A stretch of 34,049 nucleotides of DNA from Clostridia bacterium (GCA_017397695.1 JAFQIF010000048.1:1-34049); one strand, 5' to 3'. Positions 16,018 through 26,197 are shown, counted from the stretch's first letter. Translations and numbers: made by a program. Notes: generated by a model from the letters alone, not told the origin.

Positions 16018-17685
16018 TTATTCGACAATAGCGCCCTTGTTCGCGCTGGACACCAGCTTCGCATAGCGCGCCAGATATCCCTTGGTGACGTTCGGCGGCG
16101 GGCAAACCCACTTTGCCTTGCGCTCGGCGAGCACCGCATCGCTCACCTTCAGCTCCAGCTTGCCTGCCGGAATGTCGATGGCAATAATGTCGCCCTCTTC
16201 CACCAGACCGATCATGCCGCCGGAAGCAGCCTCCGGAGACACGTGACCGATCGCAGCGCCGCGGGTCGCGCCGGAGAAGCGGCCGTCAGTAATGAGCGCC
16301 ACTTCCTTGTCCAGGCCCATGCCGCAGATGGCAGAGGTCGGGCTGAGCATCTCGCGCATGCCCGGACCGCCCTTCGGGCCCTCGTAGCGGATGACCACCA
16401 CATCGCCCGGATTGATCGCACCCGCATAGATGGCTTCAATGGCCTCTTCCTCGCTGTTGTACACGCGGGCCGGACCCTCGTGCACGAGCATCTCCGCCGC
16501 TACAGCGCTGCGCTTGACCACGCCGCCGTCCGGCGCGAGGTTGCCGCGCAGGATCATCAGGCCGCCAGTCGCGGAATACGGATCGTCGAACGGACGGATG
16601 ACCTCTGTATTGTAGTTCTTCGCCAGCGCGATCTCCTGGCCCAGCGTCATGCCGGACACGGTCAGCGCCTCTTCATCCAGCAGGCCCTTGCCCTTGAGCT
16701 CGGAAAGCACGCCCATCACGCCGCCCGCCAGATGCAGGTCGATCACATGATGCTCGCCCGCCGGAGCCAGGTGGCAGAGGTTGGGCACCTTCGCGCTCGT
16801 CTCGTTGACCCAGTTCAGGTCAAAGTCGATCTCGCACTCGTGCGCGATGGCCGGCAGGTGCAGCACGGTGTTGGTGGAGCAGCCCAGCGCCATATCCAGG
16901 CACAGCGCATTGCGGAACGCCGCCTCGGTCATGATCTTGTTCGGGGTCAGGCCTTCCTCGACCATCTTCACCACGCGCATGCCGGACATCTTCGCCAGGC
17001 GGATACGCGCAGCGTCGACCGCGGAAATCGTGCCGTTGCCCGGCAGGGCCATGCCAATGACCTCGGTGATGCAGTTCATGGAGTTCGCGGTGAACATGCC
17101 GGAGCAGCTGCCGCAGCCCGGGCAGGAGCCGGACTCGACCGCGTTCAGGCGATCGTCATCGATCTTGCCGGCCTTGTACGCGCCGACGGCCTCGAACACA
17201 GCGTTCAGGTCGTAGTCGCGCTTGTCGCCGGGCATCTTGCCGGGCAGCATCGGGCCGCCGGAGACGACCAGTGCCGGCAGGTTCAGGCGGCGGGCAGCCA
17301 TCAGCATGCCCGGAACGATCTTATCGCAGTTGGGGATGAAGACCATACCGTCCATGCCGTGCGCCTGCGCCATCGCCTCGCAGCTGTCCGCGATCAGCTC
17401 GCGGGAGGCGAGGGAATACTTCATGCCGATGTGTCCCATGGCGATGCCGTCGCATACGCCGATGGCCGGAAATTCAACCGGAACCGCGCCCGCCAGGCGG
17501 ATGCCGTCCTTGACGGCCTGCGCGATATTCTTGAGATGATTATGACCCGGCACGCACTCGCTCTGTGCGCAGACCACGCCGATCAGCGGGCGGGTGAGTT
17601 CCTCATCCGTCAGGCCCAGCGCCTTCCACAGGGAGCGGTGCGGCGCCTTCTCCGGGCCGGTCTTGACTCGATCAGAAATACGCAT
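16018..17685 (-). CDS. ilvD: Dihydroxy-acid dehydratase
   Basis: Dehydrates the dihydroxy acids of isoleucine and valine synthesis to their 2-oxo acids, using an Fe-S cluster. The 555-residue protein has the full IlvD/Edd signatures: [13 protein letters not shown], the cluster cysteines in [10 protein letters not shown] and [19 protein letters not shown], and C-terminal [19 protein letters not shown]. The start follows the ilvC stop with only 1 nt between, so translation is likely coupled. Last gene of the operon, followed by a strong terminator. Confidence 0.97.
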   Translation of the reverse strand: MRISDRVKTGPEKAPHRSLWKALGLTDEELTRPLIGVVCAQSECVPGHNHLKNIAQAVKDGIRLAGAVPVEFPAIGVCDGIAMGHIGMKYSLASRELIADSCEAMAQAHGMDGMVFIPNCDKIVPGMLMAARRLNLPALVVSGGPMLPGKMPGDKRDYDLNAVFEAVGAYKAGKIDDDRLNAVESGSCPGCGSCSGMFTANSMNCITEVIGMALPGNGTISAVDAARIRLAKMSGMRVVKMVEEGLTPNKIMTEAAFRNALCLDMALGCSTNTVLHLPAIAHECEIDFDLNWVNETSAKVPNLCHLAPAGEHHVIDLHLAGGVMGVLSELKGKGLLDEEALTVSGMTLGQEIALAKNYNTEVIRPFDDPYSATGGLMILRGNLAPDGGVVKRSAVAAEMLVHEGPARVYNSEEEAIEAIYAGAINPGDVVVIRYEGPKGGPGMREMLSPTSAICGMGLDKEVALITDGRFSGATRGAAIGHVSPEAASGGMIGLVEEGDIIAIDIPAGKLELKVSDAVLAERKAKWVCPPPNVTKGYLARYAKLVSSANKGAIVE

Positions 17686-17686
17686 C

Positions 17687-18739
<1,053 letters not shown>

Positions 18740-18783
18740 CTATGTGACCGGTATTGTCCGGTTCGCAAACTTACGAGGAAGAA

Positions 18784-18942
18784 CGTATGGGGATTCCATC
18801 CCCATACCCCTGGCAGGGACATTGATCCGGGGATCTCGCATAGTCGCGCAAGCGCTCCTTGCGATTCCCGACGCTCCGCCTGCCTGTTTCGTCCACTGGG
18901 CGCGGCAGGCTCCGGTCCCCATGACCCTTCTTCGTTTCGCGC
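18784..18942 (-). repeat. Double-hairpin element, copy 4, carrying the 84-nt module (ilvN-ilvC gap)
   Basis: Minus orientation: head GCGCGAAACGAAGAAGGG (18925-18942), then an 84-nt module (18830-18913) splitting the hairpin 1 position, then hairpin 2 GTATGGGGAT/ATCCCCATAC (18785-18807), a perfect 10-bp stem. The module is nearly the same as that at 29271-29353. Confidence 0.7.
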
Positions 18943-18963
18943 CTGTATAAAGAAGCTATACCC

Positions 18964-18983
18964 GGAGCGGCTGTTGCCGCTCC
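18964..18983. repeat. Isolated hairpin between copies 4 and 5
   Basis: GGAGCGGC (18964-18971) pairs perfectly with GCCGCTCC (18976-18983) around TGTT. It may be a stripped second hairpin of another element copy. Confidence 0.5.
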
Positions 18984-19002
18984 AAGGAAAACATCTTAAA
19001 GC

Positions 19003-19076
19003 CGCCGCGAAGCGGAAAAGGGGTTCGGGGACAATGTCCCCGAGCGGGTCTTAGGGCGGCAGCCCTAACGTCCCCA
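19003..19076 (+). repeat. Double-hairpin element, copy 5 (after ilvN)
   Basis: Plus orientation, close to the consensus: head CCGCGAAGCGGAAAAGGGG, hairpin 1 TCGGGGACA/TGTCCCCGA (19025-19043), hairpin 2 TTAGGGC/GCCCTAA (19051-19068, loop GGCA), tail CGTCCCC. It ends 7 nt from the ilvN stop and faces copy 4 in opposite orientation. Confidence 0.8.
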
Positions 19077-19082
19077 GCGTTC

Positions 19083-19610
19083 TCAGTCAAAGATATCGCT
19101 GGTCATCACGTCGTCGCCGCGCTCCAGCGCAACCACGCCGGTACGCACCAGCTCGAGAATGCCGTAATCCTCCAGCAGCTTCAGCAGCGCGCCGACCTTG
19201 TCGTTGTCGCCGGTGATCTGCAGGACCATGGAATTCTTATTGACGTCCAGCACCTTCGCCTTGAAGATATCCACCAGACGCATGAGCCCCTCGCGCGCAC
19301 TGACGTCCGCCTTCACCTTCACCAACAGCAGCTGCCTCTCTACGGAATTGCGCTGCTTCATCACCTGTACCTTCTGCACGCAGATGAGCTTGTAGAGCTG
19401 CTGCACCAGCTGCTCCACCTTCTGCTCGTCTCCCTTGACGACGATGGTGATGCGGGAAACCTCCGGATCCTGCGTCGTGCCGACGGCAAGGGAATCAATA
19501 TTGAAGCCCCTGCGGAAAAACAGACCGGAAACGCGGGAAAGAACGCCCGGCTCATTATCTACCAGAACGCCGACCGTGTAGCGCTGAGCATAATCATGAT
19601 TCAGATACAT
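19083..19610 (-). CDS. ilvN: Acetolactate synthase small (regulatory) subunit
   Basis: Activates the catalytic subunit and confers feedback inhibition by valine. The 175-residue length is typical of the two-domain form: an N-terminal ACT domain (YTVGVLVDNEPGVLSRVSGLFFRR...) and a C-terminal domain from about residue 85 (LVKVKADVSAREGLMRLVDIF). CGGAGGTG precedes the ATG by about 5 nt, and the gap from ilvB is 12 nt. Confidence 0.96.
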   Translation of the reverse strand: MYLNHDYAQRYTVGVLVDNEPGVLSRVSGLFFRRGFNIDSLAVGTTQDPEVSRITIVVKGDEQKVEQLVQQLYKLICVQKVQVMKQRNSVERQLLLVKVKADVSAREGLMRLVDIFKAKVLDVNKNSMVLQITGDNDKVGALLKLLEDYGILELVRTGVVALERGDDVMTSDIFD

Positions 19611-19622
19611 CGCGCACCTCCG

Positions 19623-21332
19623 TCAGTTCAGGCAGAACGAGTCGATCGGGGAGCCCGGCGCAACCATCGGCGCAACCATCTCGTCAATGTCGAGCATGCA
19701 CTCGATGAGGCAGGGCCTGCAGGCAGCGTAGGCCTTCTCAAAGGCCGCCTTGAAATCAGCCAGACTGTTCACGCGCGTGCCCTCCAGGCCATACGCGTCG
19801 GCCAGCTTGATGAAGTCCGGGCCGCGATCCAGCGTCGTCTGGCTGTAGCGATGGCCGAAGAACAGCGTCTGCCACTGGCGAACCATGCCCAGCGTGCCGT
19901 TATTGAAAATAACCACGATAACCGGAATGTTATAGTGGCCGATGGTAGACAGCTCCGTCAGGTTCATGCGGAAGGAACCATCGCCCGTAGCCAGCGCCAC
20001 AGGTCTTCCCTCAGGATCGCTCTGGGCTGCGCCCATTGCAGCGCCCAGACCAAAGCCCATCGTGCCCAGACCGCCGCTGGAAATCAGCTGGCGCGGATGG
20101 ATGAACGGGAAGTGCTGCGCGGTCCACATCTGATGCTGGCCAACGTCGGTGGCCACCGTCATGTTCGGCGCGGTCTGGGACATAACCTTGAGGATCGTGC
20201 GCGGCTCAAAGCGCTCGTCGCTCAAATAATCCTCGACCATGCTGCGCGCCTGCTGCATCCACTGCGCATGCTGCTTCTGCGCGACACGGGCAAGCAGCAG
20301 CTCGAGCACCGTCTTCGCATCGCCGGTGATATGCAGCGTGGTGGATACGTTTTTGTTGATCTCCGCGCGGTCGATATCGATATGCAGCACCTTCGCATTG
20401 GGCGCAAACTTGGATGCGTCGCCCAGCGCGCGGTCAGAGAAGCGAACGCCCACGGCAATGAGCAGATCGCAGCGCTGCATGGCAATGTTCGCCGCGTGCG
20501 TACCGTGCATGCCCAGCATGCCCAGCATGCGGTCATTCTGCGCGCTCGCCGCGCCCAGGCCCATCAGCGTAGATACGATCGGCGCGTCCACGCGGTCTGC
20601 CAGCGCCAGCAGCTCACGCTGCGCGCCGGAGATCGTTACGCCGCCTCCGCAGTAGATCAGCGGCCTGTGCGCCTCGGCAATCAGCTGCGCAGCCTTTTCC
20701 AGCCTCGGCTCTGCCTTGAGCTTGTACTGCTCCAGCGCCTCACCTTCGGGGCGCAGCTGGGACAGCGGCTTCTTCTTGCTCAGGCGCGGAATGAGCGCCT
20801 CGCCGCTCAGCGGCACATACTCCGTTTCCGCCAGCTGTACATCCTTGGGGATATCGATGAGCACCGGGCCGGGACGGCCGGTGGAGGCGATGTAGAACGC
20901 CTCGCGAATGGTGTCTGCCAGCTTTTCCACGCTGGTCACCAGATAGTTGTGCTTGGTAATGGGCATCGTCATGCCGGAGATATCCGCCTCCTGGAAGGAG
21001 TCGGTGCCCATCAGGCTCTGCGGCACATTGCCGGTGACAAAGACCACCGGAGAAGAATCCATGTAGGCAGTGGCGATGGCCGTTACCAGGTTCGTTGCGC
21101 CGGGGCCGCTGGTGGCGATGCATACGCCGGTCCTGCCGCTGGCGCGTGCGTAACCGTCGGCCGCATGGCCCGCATGCTGCTCGTGCGCAGTCAGAACGTG
21201 ATTGATTCTGTCCATGCGCTTGTACAGCTCGTCATAAATCGGAAGCACGGCACCGCCCGGAAACCCGAATACCGTACCCACTTCCTGCTCAATCAGACAT
21301 TCGATCAGGATTGCCGCTCCATTGAGTTTCAT
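19623..21332 (-). CDS. ilvB: Acetolactate synthase large (catalytic) subunit
   Basis: Thiamine-diphosphate enzyme that makes acetolactate and acetohydroxybutyrate, the first common step to branched-chain amino acids. The 569-residue protein shows the activating glutamate in HEQHAGHAADGYARASG, the FAD/quinone-like segment GTDSFQEADISGMT and the ThDP/Mg motif GDGSFRMNLTEL...NNGTLGMV. The ATG at 21332 has GAGGAG 11 nt upstream. It is the first gene of ilvBN-CD and follows a T-box leader of about 340 nt. Confidence 0.97.
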   Translation of the reverse strand: MKLNGAAILIECLIEQEVGTVFGFPGGAVLPIYDELYKRMDRINHVLTAHEQHAGHAADGYARASGRTGVCIATSGPGATNLVTAIATAYMDSSPVVFVTGNVPQSLMGTDSFQEADISGMTMPITKHNYLVTSVEKLADTIREAFYIASTGRPGPVLIDIPKDVQLAETEYVPLSGEALIPRLSKKKPLSQLRPEGEALEQYKLKAEPRLEKAAQLIAEAHRPLIYCGGGVTISGAQRELLALADRVDAPIVSTLMGLGAASAQNDRMLGMLGMHGTHAANIAMQRCDLLIAVGVRFSDRALGDASKFAPNAKVLHIDIDRAEINKNVSTTLHITGDAKTVLELLLARVAQKQHAQWMQQARSMVEDYLSDERFEPRTILKVMSQTAPNMTVATDVGQHQMWTAQHFPFIHPRQLISSGGLGTMGFGLGAAMGAAQSDPEGRPVALATGDGSFRMNLTELSTIGHYNIPVIVVIFNNGTLGMVRQWQTLFFGHRYSQTTLDRGPDFIKLADAYGLEGTRVNSLADFKAAFEKAYAACRPCLIECMLDIDEMVAPMVAPGSPIDSFCLN

Positions 21333-21408
21333 CCAATCATCCGCTCCTCTGGTTATTCATCTGGCTGTCAGGCCGCCTTGCCTGTGCCGGTTTATTCCTC
21401 TTATCCGG

Positions 21409-21672
21409 AAAAAACAGCCTTCCTCCCTCGTTTAGGGCGAAAGGCTGTTTCGCGGTACCACCTAAATTCCGTGCCTGCGCACGCTCATCGGGCACCTCCG
21501 CATAAGCAGAATGCCCTCGCCCCTGTAACGCTGGGCATGCGCCGGACCTACTGACATTCAACCCGGGGCTCCGAGGCGACCAACCCGCGCTTTTTCGCAG
21601 GAGCCTTCCACCATCGCTCCCTCGCTTAGCGCTTCCCCGCGGGCACTTCCTCTTCATCGCTTGAAAATATGT
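21409..21672 (-). promoter_or_regulatory. T-box riboswitch leader of the ilv operon
   Basis: On the minus strand the conserved T-box AATTTAGGTGGTACCGCG lies at 21451-21468. The terminator directly follows: AAACAGCC...GGCTGTTTTTT (21409-21450), whose left arm adjoins the T-box, so the two structures are mutually exclusive. Upstream the leader has GATGAAGAGGAAGT, GGTGGAAGG and CAGTAGG landmarks of Stem I. The likely specifier is GTC (Val), in GAATGTCAGTAGG near 21550. Uncharged tRNA would stabilise the antiterminator and allow ilv transcription. The T-box is certain; the specifier reading is tentative. Confidence 0.93.
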
Positions 21673-21678
21673 GCACCT

Positions 21679-21707
21679 ATCTTATCATGCGCACAATTTC
21701 ATGTCAA
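21679..21707 (-). promoter_or_regulatory. Promoter of the ilv operon
   Basis: On the minus strand TTGACA (21702-21707), 17-nt spacer, TAAGAT (21679-21684), just before the T-box leader. The remaining 21708-21816 is AT-rich and shows no gene. Confidence 0.75.
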
Positions 21708-21816
21708 GCAGTTTTACAATAAAAAGTGAGCATTTTTGCATGATGTAATGAATATTATTCACTTTTTAATCTCTTCATCACGCCGTCCGCTCACATTTGC
21801 AGTCATTTCACCCGGA

Positions 21817-23979
21817 TTACTGCACCTTTCGCCGTTTCCTCTCTGCCAGGAAAAGAATCGCAGCAAGCGCTGCCAGCGATACGCCTTCCGCCGCGCGCCA
21901 GAGCATATCGCCCGCGAACCAAACATTCAGCGTTCCGCTCGCCCCGGCAGGCAGCTGCACGGTCAGCCGGTTGTTTTCGCCCAGCGTCCAGGGAATCTCC
22001 TGTCCGTCCAGCTCCGCCCGATAGCCGCTGTAGCCGAATACCGGCAGCGACACCTGTGCATCCGTCCCCGCATCCACCTGTGCAGTGATGCATGTGCTGC
22101 GCTTTTCATAAGCCGTGACCGTCACCTCGCCGCTTGTGAGCAGATTCCGCTCCATGGTCGGCTCCGTCTGCGTGCCGGGAATCGTGTACTCGGTGTATTC
22201 CAGATTCGGGCTCACCGTTTCGCCATAGTGGACATAGCTCGGATTCTGCGTCTCATCGGTCAGCGTAGGCAGCGCGCAGATCGCCGCCACACAGAGAATG
22301 GCCGCCGCCATCTGTTCGCCGTGACCGCGTGCAAATCTTGCACAGCCCCATCCGCCTGCCAGCGCAAAGCAGATTGCCGTCATCATCAGAAAACGCCACG
22401 GGAACTGCAGGTAATCGGAAAGCCCGCGCGTGAGCATGCGCACATGTCCCCACGGGAAAAGCGTTGTCGCCGCAAATGCGAAAGCACAGCCCGCCGCCGT
22501 CAGCAGTACGGCAATGCCGTTTCTCTCTTCCTTATTCTCCGCCGTTGCCGCCGCATACAGCGCCAGCGCCGCGCCCACAAGCAGCGGCAGGCCGATCTCC
22601 AGGGCAAAGGTCGCCAGCGTCCTGTCGGTCGGGTCTCCGCTCATCTCGCCCGCGCCCAGCAAAAACAGCTGCGCCGGTGAGATCGCGTAAAACGCCGGAT
22701 CCTTTGCCAGCTCCTGCGCGCCAATACCCTGCAGGCTGTACTGAATAAACGGCACAAGCTGGAACGCACACAGAAGACCTGCCGCACAGGCCGCCTTGAC
22801 AATCGAAACCAGCCTTCCCTCGCGCACAATCTTCGCGATAAACAGCGCGCAGAAACCGGCAGCCGTCAGCGCGCAGATGAGTGTGGAGAGCATATGCGAC
22901 AGATAGATGCATGCCGCGCTCACGCCCAGCACCATCCAGTTCTTCTTATCGCCCAGCACAACCTCGTAAAGCCCCAGCATAAACAGCGGCAGGAACACCA
23001 TCGCCGTCATCTCGCCGAAGGCATAGCGCGTAAAGATATCCGATATGCGGTAAATGGACAACGTATAGAGGATCGACGCGCACACCGCCGCCCATTCCTC
23101 TTTGAAGATCCGCTTCGCTGCTGCGTACATCGTCCATGCAGAGGCGGCATTCACCGCGATAAAGAACAGATTGACCGCATACTGCAGCGACGCGCCCAGG
23201 TTCATCAGCAGTGCCGACGGATACAGGAAAATATCCGGATAGAATACTGATGTGATTGCGCCGTAGCCATTGTAGGAGAACCCGCCAAGGCGTACAGGGA
23301 ACGCGCCGTGCGCCAGGCCGTCGGCCAGGTTGCACAGGCGCACCAGGTGAAACGTAGTATCATGGCCGTTGCCGATGGTATCCTTAAACGCAGGGCCGCT
23401 GGCGATCATCACAGCCAGCGCAATGAGAATCAGCCGTCCCCGGCGCGCCGGCGGCAGCTTGCCCGCAAGATACAGCGTATACAGCACGCACACGGCCAGC
23501 GCCAGCAGCGCGAACGTGAACGCATGATCGCGATATACCGGGCTGATCAGCCGTATGTCTGCCACGTTGATCCATGTACCGTCCTCAAACGACACCAGGA
23601 TCTCCACGCCCTGCGCCGCCGTTTCCAGCGTAAACGCAGCCTCGCCGTATGGCGCGTCCGCCGAAAGCGCGATCTCGCCCGGCAAAGCCTTGGCTCCGTT
23701 TTCCGTGGTGATCAGCAGGCGGTTGCCGCCGTCCGATTCAATCAGCCATTTCAGGCGGTATTCGCCCGCAGGCAGCTTCAGTCCCGGGCCTCCGTTCATC
23801 ACGCCGTAGCCCGCGCCGTCTGCCTCGCGCGTCAGCCCCTCATCAAAGCGCATATACAGATAGGGCATGTCCTTCCAGATCATTTGCCTGTCCAGCACGC
23901 CACTCATCCATACGGCCGCAATCAACACTGCGCACGCAAGCCACAGCCCAATGAGCCGCCGCTTATCCCTTCGCGCCAT
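21817..23979 (-). CDS. Polytopic membrane protein, YfhO/PTPS-related (GT-C-like)
   Basis: A 720-residue protein with a first membrane helix (about 8-27), an external beta-rich region (about 30-150), about eleven further membrane segments and a C-terminal external domain ending in a last helix and KRRK. HDTTFHLVRL followed by GAFPVRLGGFSYNGYG and FYPDIFLY is the signature of the '6-pyruvoyl-tetrahydropterin synthase-related' membrane family, whose members resemble GT-C glycosyltransferases such as YfhO. The family name is historical; a pterin role is not implied. The ATG follows GAGGTGAAGGAGT. Substrate unknown. A terminator separates it from the upstream whiA operon, so it may depend on read-through or an unseen promoter. 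Confidence 0.8.
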   Translation of the reverse strand: MARRDKRRLIGLWLACAVLIAAVWMSGVLDRQMIWKDMPYLYMRFDEGLTREADGAGYGVMNGGPGLKLPAGEYRLKWLIESDGGNRLLITTENGAKALPGEIALSADAPYGEAAFTLETAAQGVEILVSFEDGTWINVADIRLISPVYRDHAFTFALLALAVCVLYTLYLAGKLPPARRGRLILIALAVMIASGPAFKDTIGNGHDTTFHLVRLCNLADGLAHGAFPVRLGGFSYNGYGAITSVFYPDIFLYPSALLMNLGASLQYAVNLFFIAVNAASAWTMYAAAKRIFKEEWAAVCASILYTLSIYRISDIFTRYAFGEMTAMVFLPLFMLGLYEVVLGDKKNWMVLGVSAACIYLSHMLSTLICALTAAGFCALFIAKIVREGRLVSIVKAACAAGLLCAFQLVPFIQYSLQGIGAQELAKDPAFYAISPAQLFLLGAGEMSGDPTDRTLATFALEIGLPLLVGAALALYAAATAENKEERNGIAVLLTAAGCAFAFAATTLFPWGHVRMLTRGLSDYLQFPWRFLMMTAICFALAGGWGCARFARGHGEQMAAAILCVAAICALPTLTDETQNPSYVHYGETVSPNLEYTEYTIPGTQTEPTMERNLLTSGEVTVTAYEKRSTCITAQVDAGTDAQVSLPVFGYSGYRAELDGQEIPWTLGENNRLTVQLPAGASGTLNVWFAGDMLWRAAEGVSLAALAAILFLAERKRRKVQ

Positions 23980-24001
23980 ACTCCTTCACCTCATCACTGA
24001 A

Positions 24002-24032
24002 AACACGCCCCGCACATGCACGGTGCAGGGCG
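24002..24032 (-). terminator. Terminator after the HPr-like gene
   Basis: CGCCCCGCAC (24006-24015) and GTGCAGGGCG (24023-24032) pair over 10 bp with one G-T pair, 7-nt loop, followed on the minus strand by TGTTTTC. Confidence 0.7.
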
Positions 24033-24046
24033 CTGTACGTTCATCA

Positions 24047-24301
24047 TCAATCTCGGTCTTGCAAAAGGCGGCTCATTTCGCATACCGCCTGCGCCTCATC
24101 CTCGCCGTTGGCGATGATGGTAACGCCCATGCCGTCGCGCAGGCCCAACGAAAGCAGACCCATCAGGGACTTGGCATTGACCGTAATATCCTCCCGGCGC
24201 AAAAGCACCTGCGCATTGAATGTGCTCATCACCGCCGCAGCCTGCGCAACCTTGCGCATCGTGGGCGCATTGCCCAGCTTCACCTTCACCGTCAGTTCCA
24301 T
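24047..24301 (-). CDS. HPr-like protein lacking the active-site histidine (Crh-like)
   Basis: An 84-residue HPr fold. The regulatory serine region is intact (NAKSLMGLLSLGL, Ser45 equals Ser46 of HPr), and the C-terminal GEDEAQAV helix is present. Counting back 31 residues from the serine, the catalytic His15 position is Thr14 (NAPTMRK), while the neighbouring Arg is kept (Arg16). It therefore cannot pass phosphate in the PTS like HPr. Bacillus Crh also lacks His15 and lies in the whiA (yvcL) cluster, and here whiA is directly upstream (28-nt gap). A role in carbon signalling through Ser phosphorylation is inference. The start is ATG 24301 after AAAGGATG. Confidence 0.88.
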   Translation of the reverse strand: MELTVKVKLGNAPTMRKVAQAAAVMSTFNAQVLLRREDITVNAKSLMGLLSLGLRDGMGVTIIANGEDEAQAVCEMSRLLQDRD

Positions 24302-24329
24302 CCGTCCCCATCCTTTCGTGTCTGTTTTC

Positions 24330-25286
24330 TTATTTCTTCTCTTGTGCGCCTTCCCTTTCAGCAGAAGCATCCAGCTCCTGAGCCATCTTTTCCAGTTTTC
24401 TGAGTCTATGGTTTACGCCGCTCTTGCCCACCGGCGGATCGCACAGCCTGCCCAGTTCCTCCAGCGACACCTCCGGATGGGCCAGCCTCAGCTTTGCCGT
24501 CTGCAGCAGCGCCGGCGGCAGGCTGCTCTCGCCCATGGCGGCAAGAAGCCGCTCGATCGCCTGGGTCTGGCGCGACGCCGCAATCACCGCGCGTTCCATG
24601 TTCGCGCTGTCGCAGTTGGTTGCGCGGTTGGCGTTATTGCGCAGTTCCTTGCGGATGAAAGCGTCCTCCATGGCAAAGCGCGCGCTCTGCGCGCCGATGA
24701 TGGAAAGCATGTCCGTGATCTCGCTCTGGCCCTTGAGATACACCAGCGTCATCTGCCTGCGCTTTGTGGTACTGGCCGCCAGATCGAAGCGGGCAATCAG
24801 CCTTTGCAGGGCCGCGGCGAACGCTTCGTCGCTGAGCACATATTCCAGATGATACTCCTTGAGCGGGTCGGTCACCGAGCCGCTGGCCAGAAATACGCCG
24901 CGCAGAAACGCCATGCGGCAGCATTTGCGCACCGTAATCTCGCGCGGCACGCCGCGCCGCTGGGCAACGGCAATACCGCAGCCCTCCAGCACGAACGACG
25001 CCTCGTCGCCGTCGATCTCGATGCGATGTGCGCTGCGGCCGCCAAGGCGCGCACGCTGAAGCGTGATGATCTGGGGCTGCACATCAAACACATCACGCAG
25101 CAGGCGAAAAGCCCGCCGCGCCACAGCGGCATTTTCCGTCTCGATGGACAGCCTTTTCCTGCCGCCGCCGCGATAGATGACCGATCCGGCAGCCGATACG
25201 ATGCCGGATAATTCCGAGAGCAGGCAGCATACGCTGTCCGGCTCCAGGCGGCACAGTTCTTCCTTGGTATCCGATGAATAGGACAT
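24330..25286 (-). CDS. whiA: DNA-binding protein WhiA
   Basis: A 318-residue WhiA homologue: N-terminal half related to LAGLIDADG homing endonucleases but without nuclease residues (RKCCRMAFLRGVFLASGSVTDP, EYHLEYVL), C-terminal helix-turn-helix (VSLEELGRLCDPPVGKSGVNHRLRKL). In Gram-positives WhiA affects cell division or chromosome segregation, and sporulation in actinomycetes. The usual rapZ (yvcJ) and yvcK partners are absent upstream here; only the HPr-like gene follows. The start is ATG 25286, with AGAGGG about 4 nt upstream. Confidence 0.93.
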   Translation of the reverse strand: MSYSSDTKEELCRLEPDSVCCLLSELSGIVSAAGSVIYRGGGRKRLSIETENAAVARRAFRLLRDVFDVQPQIITLQRARLGGRSAHRIEIDGDEASFVLEGCGIAVAQRRGVPREITVRKCCRMAFLRGVFLASGSVTDPLKEYHLEYVLSDEAFAAALQRLIARFDLAASTTKRRQMTLVYLKGQSEITDMLSIIGAQSARFAMEDAFIRKELRNNANRATNCDSANMERAVIAASRQTQAIERLLAAMGESSLPPALLQTAKLRLAHPEVSLEELGRLCDPPVGKSGVNHRLRKLEKMAQELDASAEREGAQEKK

Positions 25287-25310
25287 GTTTCCCTCTTGTC
25301 TCACAGATCG

Positions 25311-25327
25311 GGCGGAGACGCTCCGCC
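25311..25327. repeat. Short palindrome between the YugP-type gene and whiA
   Basis: GGCGGAG (25311-25317) and CTCCGCC (25321-25327) form a perfect 7-bp stem with a 3-nt loop. There is no T tract, so termination is unlikely to be strong. Confidence 0.5.
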
Positions 25328-25348
25328 TGCCTTTGCGCAGTAAATTTG

Positions 25349-26038
25349 TTAATCGTCCCTTCTGCGGCTGTTTGCCAGCAGCACGAGACGCAGCAGCTGC
25401 AGAACCGCCTGCAGCGCAGCCGCCACATACGTCAGCGCGGCCGCAGAGAGCACCGCCTTCACGCCCTTGACCTCGTCGGCAGGCAGGAAGCCTGCGGAAA
25501 GTACCGTCACCGCACGATTGCTCGCGTTAAATTCCACCGGCAGCGTTACCAGATAGAACAGCACCGAGAACGCAAAAGCGAAGATACCGATCTTGGTGAG
25601 TGGCTCCCAGCTCAGAAGCAGGCCCAGCATAAACAGCGGCAGCGCCATATTCGAGCCAATATTGGCGATAGGCACCAGATTCGCGCGGATGCGCATGGGC
25701 TTGTAATCCTGCGCATCCTGAATCGCATGACCGGCCTCGTGCGCCGCCACGCCAAGCGCAGCGATAGAACGCGAGCCATATACCTCGCTGGACAGGCGCA
25801 GCACACCGTTTTCGGGATCGTAGTGATCCGTCAGGCTGCCGGAAACCGCCTCGATGCGTACATCACGGCAGCCGTTGCCGTCCAGAATCGCACGGGCAAT
25901 CTGCGCGCCGGTCATGCCGATGCGCGAGGGCACCTGCTTCCAGTGATTGAACGTGGAGGTCACCTTGAACTGCGCATACAGCGCCAGCAGCAAACCCGGG
26001 ATCAAAAGAAAATACGTCGGATCGTAATAATAAAACAT
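25349..26038 (-). CDS. YugP-type membrane zinc metallopeptidase
   Basis: A 229-residue membrane protein of the Zn_peptidase_2 (YugP) family. It starts FYYYDPTYFLLIPG with an N-terminal helix. The zinc-binding HEAGH is at residues 100-104 (AAHEAGHAIQDA), and two or three further helices follow. Sites of the family SGSLTDHYDP and RLSSEVYGSRS are intact. The physiological substrate is unknown. GGAGGAAGAG precedes the ATG. It has its own promoter and may be transcribed together with whiA, 62 nt downstream. Confidence 0.9.
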   Translation of the reverse strand: MFYYYDPTYFLLIPGLLLALYAQFKVTSTFNHWKQVPSRIGMTGAQIARAILDGNGCRDVRIEAVSGSLTDHYDPENGVLRLSSEVYGSRSIAALGVAAHEAGHAIQDAQDYKPMRIRANLVPIANIGSNMALPLFMLGLLLSWEPLTKIGIFAFAFSVLFYLVTLPVEFNASNRAVTVLSAGFLPADEVKGVKAVLSAAALTYVAAALQAVLQLLRLVLLANSRRRDD

Positions 26039-26076
26039 TGCTCTTCCTCCAATTCAGGCAATAAACACCCATATTC

Positions 26077-26105
26077 AGCATACCCGATTTACGCCGCAGC
26101 CGCAA
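26077..26105 (-). promoter_or_regulatory. Promoter of the YugP-type gene (and perhaps whiA)
   Basis: On the minus strand TTGCGG (26100-26105), 17-nt spacer, TATGCT (26077-26082). Confidence 0.5.
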
Positions 26106-26147
26106 GAGGAAATGAATGAAAACCTGTAATTCCGGATCATATCGTCC

Positions 26148-26180
26148 AAAAAACGCGGACGATCTTCAATCGTCCGCGTG
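26148..26180 (-). terminator. Terminator of pyruvate kinase
   Basis: ACGCGGACGAT (26153-26163) and ATCGTCCGCGT (26169-26179) form a perfect 11-bp stem with a 5-nt loop, followed on the minus strand by a T6 run. Confidence 0.93.
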
Positions 26181-26197
26181 ATGATAGGTTTTTCAGA

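Noticed and set aside
15803..16111. A 102-codon minus-strand frame ending in GGLGGHIPPAPPLGIL
   Set aside because: It overlaps the end of ilvD and its terminator, has no start site, and the Pro/Gly-rich part is a translation of the structured element at 15825-15871.
18744..18950. Similar short frames across the two 84-nt modules (IVAQALLA...PPACF in both)
   Set aside because: The protein similarity follows from the near-identical DNA; the frames lack ribosome binding sites and end at unrelated points in the two places.
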